The translations under genes were made by a program, and so were the position numbers. DNA of 11,755 bases from an uncultured bacterium. GTDB taxonomy: Bacteria > Patescibacteriota > Minisyncoccia > Phycocordibacterales > CAIZIN01. The notes under the pieces were generated by a model that did no database searches, had not been told where the DNA came from, and saw nothing but the letters and a program-made list of their open reading frames with translations. The stretch lies in contig CAIZIN010000039.1 of NCBI GenBank assembly GCA_903933085.1, forward strand, positions 1 through 11,755, written 5' to 3'. Every line of letters starts with the position of its first letter. Position 1 is the first letter of the stretch. Below are positions 6,384 through 11,755 of the stretch, in pieces.

Positions 6384-6464
6384 AAATTTCAAATTTTCAA
6401 ACAATTCATTAATGCTTAAATTTAAAATTGGGGAATTTAAACCTTATTTTAAAATTTGAAATTT
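6384..6464. repeat. AT-rich inverted repeat in the divergent intergenic region
   Basis: AAATTTCAAATTTT (6384-6397) and AAAATTTGAAATTT (6451-6464) are exact complements 53 nt apart, within the 201-nt gap between the divergent aldolase and PfkB genes. The sequence around them is AT-rich and similar to gaps elsewhere in the window. No gene is seen in the gap. Confidence 0.55.
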
Positions 6465-6483
6465 GTGCTTAAAAATTTTAATA

Positions 6484-6492
6484 TGTTAATAT
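6484..6492 (+). promoter_or_regulatory. Extended -10 promoter of the PfkB-family gene
   Basis: TGTTAATAT matches TGn plus TAATAT (5 of 6) and lies 6 nt before the ATG at 6499. A poor -35 candidate, TTGTGC, is at 6463-6468. Transcription would start at the start codon, giving a leaderless mRNA. Confidence 0.5.
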
Positions 6493-6498
6493 TAATCT

Positions 6499-7497
6499 AT
6501 GATATTTAATAAAAAGAAACCAACACTTGTTTCAATTGGTGATATTGCCATTGATGCTTTTGTTCGAATAAAAGAAGCCAGTGAGGTTTGTAGTCTTAAT
6601 TCTAATACTTGCCAACTATGTCTTAGTTTTGCAAGTAAAATCCCATATGAATTTGACGAAACAGTTCCAGCTGTTGGAAATAGTGCAAACGCAAGTGTCG
6701 CAGGAGCAAAGCTTGGTTTCACTTCATCTCTAATTACACACATTGGAAAAGATAGAAATGGAAAAGATTGTATTAGCGCTCTAAAAAAAGCAGGAGTTAA
6801 TACATCACATATTTATTCACATAAAGAAAGCCGTACTAATTATCACTATGTTCTTTGGTATGGGCCAGAACGTACAATTTTAGTTAAACACGAAGAATTC
6901 CCTTATCATCTTCCAAAAATAAAAAAACCAGATTGGATGTATTTAAGTTCAATGGGAGCAAACTCGAAAGAATATCATGAAGCTATTGAAAGTTATCTTT
7001 TGAAAAATAAAGAGATTAGATTAGCTTTCCAACCTGGAACATATCAAATAAAGTTTGGTGTTGAATTTTTGAAAAATATTTATGCTCGGACAGAAATTTT
7101 TATTTGTAATGTTGAAGAAGCCGAACTTATCACCGAGTCTCAAACAAAAGACATCAGGATTCTTTCTGAAAAACTTTACACACTTGGACCAAAAATTGTC
7201 GTAATTACCGATGGACCGAAAGGTTCGTATTCATATGATGGGAAAAATGTTCTATTCATAGAAGCTTATCCACAAGAGCCGGCTTATGAAAGGACAGGCG
7301 CAGGTGATTCCTATGCCTCCACATTTATGGCAGCTATTGCTTATGGAGAAACAATTCCAAACGCAATGAAATGGGCTTCAGTAAACTCAATGAATGTTTG
7401 TAAATTTGTTGGCGCCCAAAAAGGCCTACTTACAATTCCTGAAATAAAAGTATATTTAGATAAAGCCCCGGCAGATTGGACAACAAAGATAATTTAA
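6499..7497 (+). CDS. PfkB-family carbohydrate kinase with a cysteine-bearing insert
   Basis: A 332-residue member of the ribokinase/PfkB superfamily, which phosphorylates a sugar, sugar phosphate or nucleoside with ATP. Visible are the first strand LVSIGDIAIDAFV at 10-22, the first signature region VPAVGNSANASVAGAKLG at 56-73 (VGNSAN in place of the usual GGN), NVEE at 204-207 matching the NxxE metal motif, VVITDGPKGSY near 234-244, and the second signature RTGAGDSYASTFMAAI at 265-280 with catalytic Asp270. Between the first strand and the GNSAN motif is a segment of about 30 residues with three cysteines (Cys31, 38, 41) that is longer than in typical PfkB proteins. This is the only plus-strand gene of the metabolic block, divergent from the aldolase and ending at a terminator shared with the next minus-strand gene. 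The substrate is not determined; a phosphofructokinase role is possible next to an aldolase, but ribokinase or adenosine kinase activity is equally open. Confidence 0.85.
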   Translation: MIFNKKKPTLVSIGDIAIDAFVRIKEASEVCSLNSNTCQLCLSFASKIPYEFDETVPAVGNSANASVAGAKLGFTSSLITHIGKDRNGKDCISALKKAGVNTSHIYSHKESRTNYHYVLWYGPERTILVKHEEFPYHLPKIKKPDWMYLSSMGANSKEYHEAIESYLLKNKEIRLAFQPGTYQIKFGVEFLKNIYARTEIFICNVEEAELITESQTKDIRILSEKLYTLGPKIVVITDGPKGSYSYDGKNVLFIEAYPQEPAYERTGAGDSYASTFMAAIAYGETIPNAMKWASVNSMNVCKFVGAQKGLLTIPEIKVYLDKAPADWTTKII

Positions 7498-7517
7498 AAT
7501 TAAAAATGTAAAAAGGA
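7491..7517. repeat. AT-rich dispersed repeat, copy 1
   Basis: This begins AATTTAAAATTAAAAATG and continues to GTAAAAAGGA. It matches 8068-8094 at 25 of 27 positions. The TAA stop of the PfkB gene (7495-7497) lies inside it. Confidence 0.6.
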
Positions 7518-7525
7518 GATAAAAG

Positions 7526-7556
7526 AAAAACCAAGATATATCACTCTTGGTTTTTT
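7526..7556. terminator. Bidirectional terminator overlapping the end of a convergent gene
   Basis: AAAAACCAAGA (7526-7536), an 8-nt loop and TCTTGGTTTTT (7545-7555) form a perfect 11-bp stem with T runs on both strands. It ends the PfkB transcript from one side and the Cys/His-rich protein transcript from the other. The TGA stop of the latter (7541-7543) is in the loop, and its last codons (LKNQE) make up one arm. Confidence 0.8.
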
Positions 7557-7807
7557 AGTAAATCTTCCACATCTTCAGCTGAAACCTCCCAGTATAGACA
7601 ACATCTATTGTTGGAATCTTCGTGATCCAAACAATCTTCACAATTGCACTTTTCATCAAACTCCCAACTAAAAAATTGCCCTTCCGGTGTTCTGACTAGA
7701 TGTGGTCCCTTATGACCCTCAGCTAATATACACTCAGCAAGGTAACCATCTTCACGATAACCCACAACATCAAACTGTCTTGGAACGATATGCCCACATT
7801 CTTGCAT
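7541..7807 (-). CDS. Small Cys/His-rich protein, possible zinc binder, unknown function
   Basis: An 88-residue protein I cannot name. It has many potential metal ligands: Cys4 and His6 (MQECGHIVP), Cys26, His32 and His36 in CILAEGHKGPH, then Cys54, Cys56, Cys59, His62, Cys69 and Cys70. The C-x5-H-x3-H pattern with GH-x-GPH resembles short zinc-ribbon-like proteins seen in other bacteria. The C-terminus (SAEDVEDLLKNQE) is acidic and probably helical. The ATG at 7807 is backed by AAAGGA 9 nt upstream, one of the few clear Shine-Dalgarno sites in the window. It follows the DUF1653 gene by 29 nt, probably in one operon. The last codons form one arm of the terminator shared with the PfkB gene. Confidence 0.7.
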   Translation of the reverse strand: MQECGHIVPRQFDVVGYREDGYLAECILAEGHKGPHLVRTPEGQFFSWEFDEKCNCEDCLDHEDSNNRCCLYWEVSAEDVEDLLKNQE

Positions 7808-7816
7808 TGGTACAAT

Positions 7817-7822
7817 TCCTTT
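7817..7822 (-). promoter_or_regulatory. Shine-Dalgarno site of the Cys/His-rich protein
   Basis: The minus strand reads AAAGGA with a 9-nt spacer to the ATG at 7807. This fixes the start and contrasts with most genes here, which lack such a site. Confidence 0.6.
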
Positions 7823-7836
7823 CTATTCCCAAATTA

Positions 7837-8061
7837 TCACAACTCTTCCACGAACTCAAACCTCGGCTTCATCTCTCCATTTATCTTCACTTCTTCATTC
7901 CACATCGAAACAGGCCTTGCCCAAAATTTAGACATATTATTTTCATACAAAGCTTCATAAATAACTAAATCTTCCAAAGTCTCAGAATGTTTTGCAACAA
8001 AATGAACTTTGTATAAATTCCCTTTTTTTGAATGCTTATATATTCCTAGTTTTATTTCCAT
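7837..8061 (-). CDS. DUF1653 domain protein
   Basis: A 74-residue protein that matches the DUF1653 family over its whole length. The recognisable pattern is GIYKHSKKGNLYKVHFVAKH (6-25), SETLEDLVIYEALYEN (26-41), FWARPVSMW (46-54) and KPRFEFVEEL (65-74); families of this type share Y-x-H-x-K-G-N-x-Y, HSET, a LVxY-x-x-LY stretch and W-x-RP. Its biochemical role is not established; members are small cytosolic proteins, often standing alone. The gap upstream (8062-8124) holds an AT-rich repeat and no clear Shine-Dalgarno sequence. It is probably transcribed with the following Cys/His-rich gene and perhaps the CYTH gene before it. Confidence 0.85.
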   Translation of the reverse strand: MEIKLGIYKHSKKGNLYKVHFVAKHSETLEDLVIYEALYENNMSKFWARPVSMWNEEVKINGEMKPRFEFVEEL

Positions 8062-8067
8062 ATTTCA

Positions 8068-8094
8068 AATTTAAAATTAATAATGTAAAAAGTA
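8068..8094. repeat. AT-rich dispersed repeat, copy 2
   Basis: AATTTAAAATTAATAATG followed by TAAAAAGTA differs from 7491-7517 at 2 of 27 positions. It lies between the DUF1653 and CYTH genes. Looser relatives occur at 6371-6397 and 11724-11755. Confidence 0.6.
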
Positions 8095-8124
8095 AAAATT
8101 AATATCTTTCTAAACCTTCTTAAT

Positions 8125-8673
8125 TTATTTACCCCACTGCATCTTATACCAATTTAACTTATAAACCTCCTCAATAAGAGTCCTCTCTCCACCAGACCAA
8201 GTTTCATTATTTTCTAATCCTAGTAATTTCATTCCTTCATTAACGTGTTTTTCGCTCTTCCCCTCAATTTCAATAAATGCAGGCATTTTTGGATATTCGT
8301 CAATATCAAATCTCCAATTTTTAAAAACGAAAGATGTCCGATACTTTTCCTGATGTGCATAATTTTCTAAATCTATTTCCAAAAAAAGATCAGCTAACTT
8401 TTCAGGTTCATCCAAAAGAAAATTTATCTCTTTGTGTTTTCTTACGTTTCCTAAAATTTTTGATTTTGACTTCCAAGTTACTTCATGTTTTTTATTATCG
8501 TATGAGCGAATTCTCAAATACCACAAGTCCTCTCCATTTTTTACTCCCACAGTTCTAAACCAATCCACAGTAAGCTTTTCCTTCTTTCCCCCTTTTCCAC
8601 CAAGTTCTTTTATTTTTCGAATAATAGAATTTTTCTTTATATCCAAAACCTTTGTTTCTATTTCATGTGCCAT
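8125..8673 (-). CDS. CYTH-domain protein (CyaB/triphosphate tunnel enzyme family)
   Basis: A 182-residue CYTH protein, a family of eight-stranded tunnel enzymes that bind triphosphates with metal and include class IV adenylate cyclases, thiamine triphosphatases and inorganic triphosphatases. The signature ExExK is at residues 4-8 (HEIETKV: Glu4, Glu6, Lys8). Other tunnel residues visible are Arg54 and Arg56 (YLRIRSY), Glu64 and Lys68/Lys70 (HEVTWKSK), Glu82 (KEINFLL), Lys110 and Arg112 (EKYRTSF), Arg121 and Asp123 (WRFDIDEYP), and Glu134 and Glu136 (FIEIEG). The active site therefore looks complete, and the length is typical of CyaB-like proteins. Substrate and product cannot be told from sequence. 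The start at 8673 has no Shine-Dalgarno sequence; palindromic repeat copy B ends 8-9 nt upstream of it. Confidence 0.85.
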   Translation of the reverse strand: MAHEIETKVLDIKKNSIIRKIKELGGKGGKKEKLTVDWFRTVGVKNGEDLWYLRIRSYDNKKHEVTWKSKSKILGNVRKHKEINFLLDEPEKLADLFLEIDLENYAHQEKYRTSFVFKNWRFDIDEYPKMPAFIEIEGKSEKHVNEGMKLLGLENNETWSGGERTLIEEVYKLNWYKMQWGK

Positions 8674-8680
8674 GTTTCAA

Positions 8681-8725
8681 ATTGACACAAAACAACAAGT
8701 GAAGCACCTATGTTTTGTGTCATCC
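8681..8725. repeat. Palindromic repeat element, copy B
   Basis: TGACACAAAACA (8683-8694) and TGTTTTGTGTCA (8711-8722) are perfect 12-bp complements around a 16-nt loop that can itself form about 5 more pairs on the minus strand. Read on the minus strand, AGGATGACACAAAACATAG matches copy A at 2080-2098 in 18 of 19 positions. It fills the gap between the transketolase C gene and the CYTH gene. An adjacent hairpin (CTCGGG/CCCGGAG, 8725-8741) lies next to it, just after the transketolase stop. Confidence 0.7.
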
Positions 8726-8755
8726 TCGGGTACTCCCGGAGATCCAAGTTAATTA

Positions 8756-9790
8756 TTAATCCCTCACCAACACTCTTTGTACAGCACTCTTTATCGCAAC
8801 CTCATCCATACCGTAATATTTGATAAGTTCCTCAGGCTTTCCTGACTGTCCAAACTCATCTTTCACTCCAACAAACTCAATTGGCACAGGGAAAGTTTTT
8901 GCTAAAAATTCGGAAACTGCGGATCCCATCCCTCCAGCAATTTGATGTTCTTCCACCGTTACAACTCTACCTGTTTTTTTTACATTCTCTAAGATAGTTT
9001 TTTCATCAAGTGGTTTTATTGTGGAGAGATTTATCACAATCACCCCAACATCCTTATGCCGAAATTCTTCCGCCACAACAAGCGCTTTGTGCACCAATGC
9101 GCCAGTTGCAATAATTGTCACCCCACTTTTCATCAAGGTCAGACCTTGATATTCTTTATCAAGGTCTGACCTTGATATTGAATCGAAAAATACCTGTGCT
9201 TTACCGATTTCAAAAGGAGTTTCTTCCGATGTGATAACTGGTGTTTTCTCTCGTGCGAGGCGAATATATGTAGGTTCTTTGGTCCTGGAAGCCTCTAGGG
9301 TGGCCTTCCTAGCTTCTATTGCATCGCAGGGGGAAATGACCACCATTCGAGGAATAACCCTCGTAAGGGCAATATCTTCAATCGCCTGATGGGTACCTCC
9401 ATCGGGTCCCACAGACACTCCAGCATGACTCCCGGCAATTTTCACAGGAACATTATTGTAGCAAATAGTTGTGCGAATCTGTTCCCAATTTCTCCCAGGA
9501 GAAAACATCGCGTAAGAAGTCATGAAAGGAATTTTTCCCATCGCAGCTAAACCCGAAGCAACAGAAGCTAAATTTTGCTCTGCGATCCCCATTTGAATAA
9601 ATCTTTTTGGAAATTTATTTCTAAACAAATGCATCTGTGTGGATTCCGTAAGATCAGTACAAAGTCCCACAACTTTTTCATTCTCTTCGCCAGCAAGGAG
9701 TAATCCTTGCCCAAATCCAGTACGAATAGGTACTTGCTCACAATCTTTATCGAAGATTCTTTTATTTATTTTTTGGTCTTTATTAATCAT
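8756..9790 (-). CDS. Transketolase, C-terminal subunit, with an in-frame palindromic insert
   Basis: A 344-residue protein carrying the pyrimidine-binding and C-terminal domains of a split transketolase; with the N-terminal subunit encoded upstream it should transfer two-carbon ketol units between sugar phosphates using thiamine diphosphate. Visible are the start of the Pyr domain at TGFGQGLLLAG (24-34), the activating Glu71 in MGIAEQNLASVASGLA, SHAGVSVGPDGGTHQAIED (121-139), PCDAIEA (154-160), TYIRLAREKTPV (174-185), and in the C-terminal domain GVTIIATGALV (223-233) and EEHQIAGGMGSAV (280-292). Residues about 203-222 (DSISRSDLDKEYQGLTLMKS) replace what is normally a short turn, and are encoded by a double palindrome. 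The start overlaps the MazG-like stop by 4 nt (ATGA), suggesting translational coupling. Confidence 0.92.
   Translation of the reverse strand: MINKDQKINKRIFDKDCEQVPIRTGFGQGLLLAGEENEKVVGLCTDLTESTQMHLFRNKFPKRFIQMGIAEQNLASVASGLAAMGKIPFMTSYAMFSPGRNWEQIRTTICYNNVPVKIAGSHAGVSVGPDGGTHQAIEDIALTRVIPRMVVISPCDAIEARKATLEASRTKEPTYIRLAREKTPVITSEETPFEIGKAQVFFDSISRSDLDKEYQGLTLMKSGVTIIATGALVHKALVVAEEFRHKDVGVIVINLSTIKPLDEKTILENVKKTGRVVTVEEHQIAGGMGSAVSEFLAKTFPVPIEFVGVKDEFGQSGKPEELIKYYGMDEVAIKSAVQRVLVRD
9132..9176. repeat. Double palindrome inside the transketolase C gene
   Basis: Two 19-nt odd palindromes, ATCAAGGTC-A-GACCTTGAT (9132-9150) and ATCAAGGTC-T-GACCTTGAT (9158-9176), lie 26 nt apart. Taken together, 9132-9151 and 9157-9176 are perfect 20-bp inverted repeats around a 5-nt spacer. 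They encode residues about 205-220 without breaking the frame. Confidence 0.9.
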
Positions 9791-10158
9791 TTATTTTTCT
9801 CTCTAAATTTTTTCTTAATTTTTAGATGATCTTCTCTACTCATAACTCTCGGCGGATATTTTTTCTCAACAAAATTCAACTTTTCCTGTATCAATTCATC
9901 CGCATCAAGTCCAAGACTGATTGCCATACAGTATGAATAAATAAAAACATCAGCGAGTTCTCCTCTTAAGTTTTTTATGAATTCCTTATCAGACATCACC
10001 TGTTTTCTATTTTTATTTCCCCATTGAAAAAGTTCTAGGAGTTCCGCCCCTTCGATAATAATAGACTTCGCCAAATCAACAGGTTCATTCTTATCCCATG
10101 CTCTTTTCTTCAAATATTCTTTTATCTTTTCCTGTGATGTTTTCATAATAATTTTCAC
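9787..10158 (-). CDS. MazG-like nucleotide pyrophosphohydrolase
   Basis: A 123-residue all-alpha NTP pyrophosphohydrolase of the MazG/dCTPase-like superfamily. These enzymes hydrolyse nucleoside triphosphates to monophosphate and pyrophosphate, often to clear non-canonical nucleotides. The magnesium-binding signature is visible as Glu36-x2-Glu39 with Glu42 (IIIEGAELLELFQWG) and Glu67-x2-Asp70 (LRGELADVFIYSY). Length fits single-domain members. GTG at 10158 is favoured because GGGGGAG lies 6 nt upstream; ATG at 10146 would remove four residues and is the alternative. The gene starts 3 nt after the transketolase N stop and overlaps the transketolase C start by 4 nt, so it sits between the two halves of one enzyme. 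The true substrate is unknown. Confidence 0.85.
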   Translation of the reverse strand: MKIIMKTSQEKIKEYLKKRAWDKNEPVDLAKSIIIEGAELLELFQWGNKNRKQVMSDKEFIKNLRGELADVFIYSYCMAISLGLDADELIQEKLNFVEKKYPPRVMSREDHLKIKKKFREKNK

Positions 10159-10161
10159 TAC

Positions 10162-11019
10162 TTACTCCCCCTTTATTCTCCCCCCAAGCGTTCTTAAAAT
10201 TTCCAGTGCTTTTTCCCCCTCTTCCTTACTTGGTGGCTTTCCATGCCATTCCGGTTTTCTTTCAAACATTGGTACACCTTTACCAGGAATTGTCCTAGCG
10301 ATAATTACTGATGGTTGATTCTGCACCGCTTTTGCCCGATCTATTGCACCAATTATTTCTTCAAAATTATGTCCGTCAATTTCTTGAACATGCCAATTAA
10401 AACTTTCCCATTTTTTATTCAAAGGCTCAAGAGGCATCACATCTTCAGTAAAACCATCTATCTGAATATTATTCCTGTCTACAATAGCAATTAAATTTCC
10501 AACTTTTTCTTTTCCTGCGAGCATTATCGCTTCCCAATTTTGTCCTTCATCAAGTTCACCATCACCCAAAGAACAATATATAAATCTTTCCCAAGATTCC
10601 CCTTTATCAATCTTATCTGCCAGAGCCATACCCAGAGCTTGCGAAAGTCCGGAGCCAAGTGGACCCGAACTTGTTTCAAGCGCCGGAAACCATTCTCTAT
10701 GTGGATGACCTTGCAAATGTGAACCAAACTTTCTCAATGTTAAAAGCTCATGCACAGGAAAATACCCACGATGTGCCATTGTTGCATAAAGCACAGGGCA
10801 AATATGACCATTAGAGAGAACAAACCTATCACGATCTTCCCAAAATGGGTTATGCGGATCATGTTTTAAACTATGAAAATATAAAGCAGTAAAAACATCG
10901 GCCATACCTAAAGGCCCAGCAGTATGACCAGAACCTGCTTCCATAAGCATTTCTATAATAGATTCACGAATATTATTCGCATGTAACTCGAGAGATTTTA
11001 TTTGATCATCAGATAACAT
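10162..11019 (-). CDS. Transketolase, N-terminal (thiamine diphosphate-binding) subunit
   Basis: A 285-residue protein with the PP domain of a split transketolase, which pairs with the C-terminal subunit encoded two genes downstream. Visible are AGSGHTAGPLGMADV near 28-42 with His32, DRFVLSNGHICPVLYA with His72, LQGHPHREWFPALETSSGPLGSGLSQALGMALA at about 102-134, the thiamine diphosphate motif beginning GDGELDEGQNWEA (152-164) and ending in Asn183/Asn184 (VDRNN), and EWHGKPP (257-263). This set matches the usual catalytic residues of transketolase N subunits, and the length is normal. The gene begins 2 nt after the epimerase-like stop, pointing to co-transcription. No separate promoter or clear Shine-Dalgarno sequence is seen. 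Confidence 0.94.
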   Translation of the reverse strand: MLSDDQIKSLELHANNIRESIIEMLMEAGSGHTAGPLGMADVFTALYFHSLKHDPHNPFWEDRDRFVLSNGHICPVLYATMAHRGYFPVHELLTLRKFGSHLQGHPHREWFPALETSSGPLGSGLSQALGMALADKIDKGESWERFIYCSLGDGELDEGQNWEAIMLAGKEKVGNLIAIVDRNNIQIDGFTEDVMPLEPLNKKWESFNWHVQEIDGHNFEEIIGAIDRAKAVQNQPSVIIARTIPGKGVPMFERKPEWHGKPPSKEEGEKALEILRTLGGRIKGE

Positions 11020-11021
11020 AA

Positions 11022-11723
11022 TTATACTATAAGTATATCACGAAATTTTTTGATAGAATCCTTCGGCTCCAAATCTCCCTGAAAAACTGAGTGACCTGCA
11101 ACAAATCTATCGACACCAGCATCAATAAGGCTTTGCAAATTTTCTAAACTTACACCACCATCTATGCTTACAAGAACTTCCGGATATTTTTCTTTAATTT
11201 CTTTTACCTTAGCCAAAACTCTCTCATCAAATTTTTCATTTTGAAAACCGATTCGAGCAATTCCCATACACTGAACGACACTTACATCATCTATAATATT
11301 CTCTAAAGCAGATATTGGTGTATCAATATTTATAGCTATTCCAACCTCCAATAAATCATCCATCACATTATACAAATGAACTGTCTTTAACATTTCTATT
11401 GTTTCAGGAATACCTTCACTCTCAATATGAAAAATTAATCTTTTTGCGCCAGCTTGAATCCACCTCTCAGCATCCACTAAAGGATTTTTAACCATCAAGT
11501 CAATTTCGTAATCCATTGTTAACCATTCAGGTAAACCCTCTTCCTCATCTAATATTTTTTTCAACTCACCACTGTCATTTTTATATGGCCAACATTTATT
11601 AGGCACAAAAATACCATCACAAATATCAATCTGAACTTGTGATACTGAACCTTCTAAGGCTTCAATATGCCCTCGAAGATCATTATAATTTTCAGGCAGA
11701 ATTGCCGGGATAAGCTCCTTCAT
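11022..11723 (-). CDS. rpe: Ribulose-phosphate 3-epimerase-like protein with altered metal site
   Basis: A 233-residue TIM-barrel protein of the ribulose-phosphate 3-epimerase family, which interconverts ribulose 5-phosphate and xylulose 5-phosphate. Family features are the start IPAILPENYNDL, DICDGIFVPNKCWPY (33-47), the DLMVKNP strand (75-81), VSIDGGVSLENL (185-196) and VAGHSVFQG (208-216). The two acidic residues Asp33 and Asp188 that act as acid-base pair are kept. The two metal-binding histidines are not: the first (H-x-D-x-M-D-G) is Gln31, and the second (D-x-H-L-M) is Asp75. The usual NPGFGGQ loop is replaced by ARIGFQNEKF. It is either a divergent epimerase or a related enzyme; its position before transketolase supports the epimerase role. 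It heads the operon. Confidence 0.8.
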   Translation of the reverse strand: MKELIPAILPENYNDLRGHIEALEGSVSQVQIDICDGIFVPNKCWPYKNDSGELKKILDEEEGLPEWLTMDYEIDLMVKNPLVDAERWIQAGAKRLIFHIESEGIPETIEMLKTVHLYNVMDDLLEVGIAINIDTPISALENIIDDVSVVQCMGIARIGFQNEKFDERVLAKVKEIKEKYPEVLVSIDGGVSLENLQSLIDAGVDRFVAGHSVFQGDLEPKDSIKKFRDILIV

Positions 11724-11733
11724 AATTTTTAAT

Positions 11734-11739
11734 TTTATA
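11734..11739 (-). promoter_or_regulatory. Possible -10 box of the pentose phosphate operon
   Basis: The minus strand reads TATAAA 10 nt before the ATG at 11723, the same close spacing as other genes here. The surroundings are almost pure A and T, so chance matches are likely, and the window ends before a -35 box could be judged. Confidence 0.3.
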
Positions 11740-11755
11740 ATTTTTAATTTTTAAA

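Noticed and set aside
9132..9176. CRISPR-like array from the repeated palindromes
   Set aside because: Only two units with a 7-nt spacer, inside a conserved coding frame; no cas genes are seen in the window.
11013..11030. TATAAT at the end of the rpe-like gene as a promoter for transketolase N
   Set aside because: It overlaps the rpe stop and lies only 1-2 nt from the next ATG, too close for transcription to start before the codon.
1..11755. tRNA or rRNA genes, insertion sequences and phage genes
   Set aside because: No cloverleaf, rRNA segment, transposase or integrase motif was recognised on either strand by eye. A covariance-model scan was not possible here.

Overview
The window looks like a piece of a low-GC genome from the Patescibacteria (Candidate Phyla Radiation), most likely a Parcubacteria-type lineage. 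The reasons are the small compact genes, the minimal sugar metabolism (class II aldolase, divergent PfkB kinase, split transketolase, divergent ribulose-phosphate epimerase), the large Ser/Thr-rich surface protein, scarce Shine-Dalgarno sequences and many short palindromic intergenic repeats. TGA acts as a normal stop (for example at 7541-7543 and 9787-9789), so the UGA=Gly code of Gracilibacteria/Absconditabacteria is not used. The lineage call is an inference from gene content; no marker gene was compared.

Layout. 1-1380 (-): N-terminal 460 codons of a surface-anchored protein that runs off the left edge. 1647-1958 (+): small single-span membrane protein, ending in a strong bidirectional hairpin. 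2121-3467 (-): secreted coiled-coil lytic transglycosylase. 3639-4277 (-): ribosomal protein bL25. 4443-6297 (-): a D-2-hydroxyacid dehydrogenase downstream of a class II aldolase. 6499-7497 (+): PfkB-family kinase, divergent from the aldolase. 7541-8673 (-): a Cys/His-rich small protein, a DUF1653 protein and a CYTH-domain protein. 8756-11723 (-): a tight operon in the order rpe-like, transketolase N half, MazG-like pyrophosphohydrolase, transketolase C half, with junctions of 2 nt, 3 nt and a 4-nt overlap.

How the genes fit together. The aldolase, kinase, epimerase and transketolase genes are central carbon genes that interconvert triose, pentose and hexose phosphates. The dehydrogenase probably reduces a small 2-keto acid with NADH. 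The MazG-like and CYTH proteins act on nucleotides or polyphosphate compounds. The envelope genes (surface protein, small membrane protein, peptidoglycan lyase) form a separate block on the left.

Non-coding structure is the most unusual part. No gene-free stretch exceeds about 205 bases, yet nearly every gap holds a palindrome or terminator. Two copies of one palindromic element (2080-2124 and 8681-8725) share compensatory stem changes. A perfect double palindrome sits in frame inside the transketolase C gene. Several genes at the head of a transcription unit have a -10 box only 6-10 nt before the start codon, which implies leaderless or nearly leaderless mRNAs.
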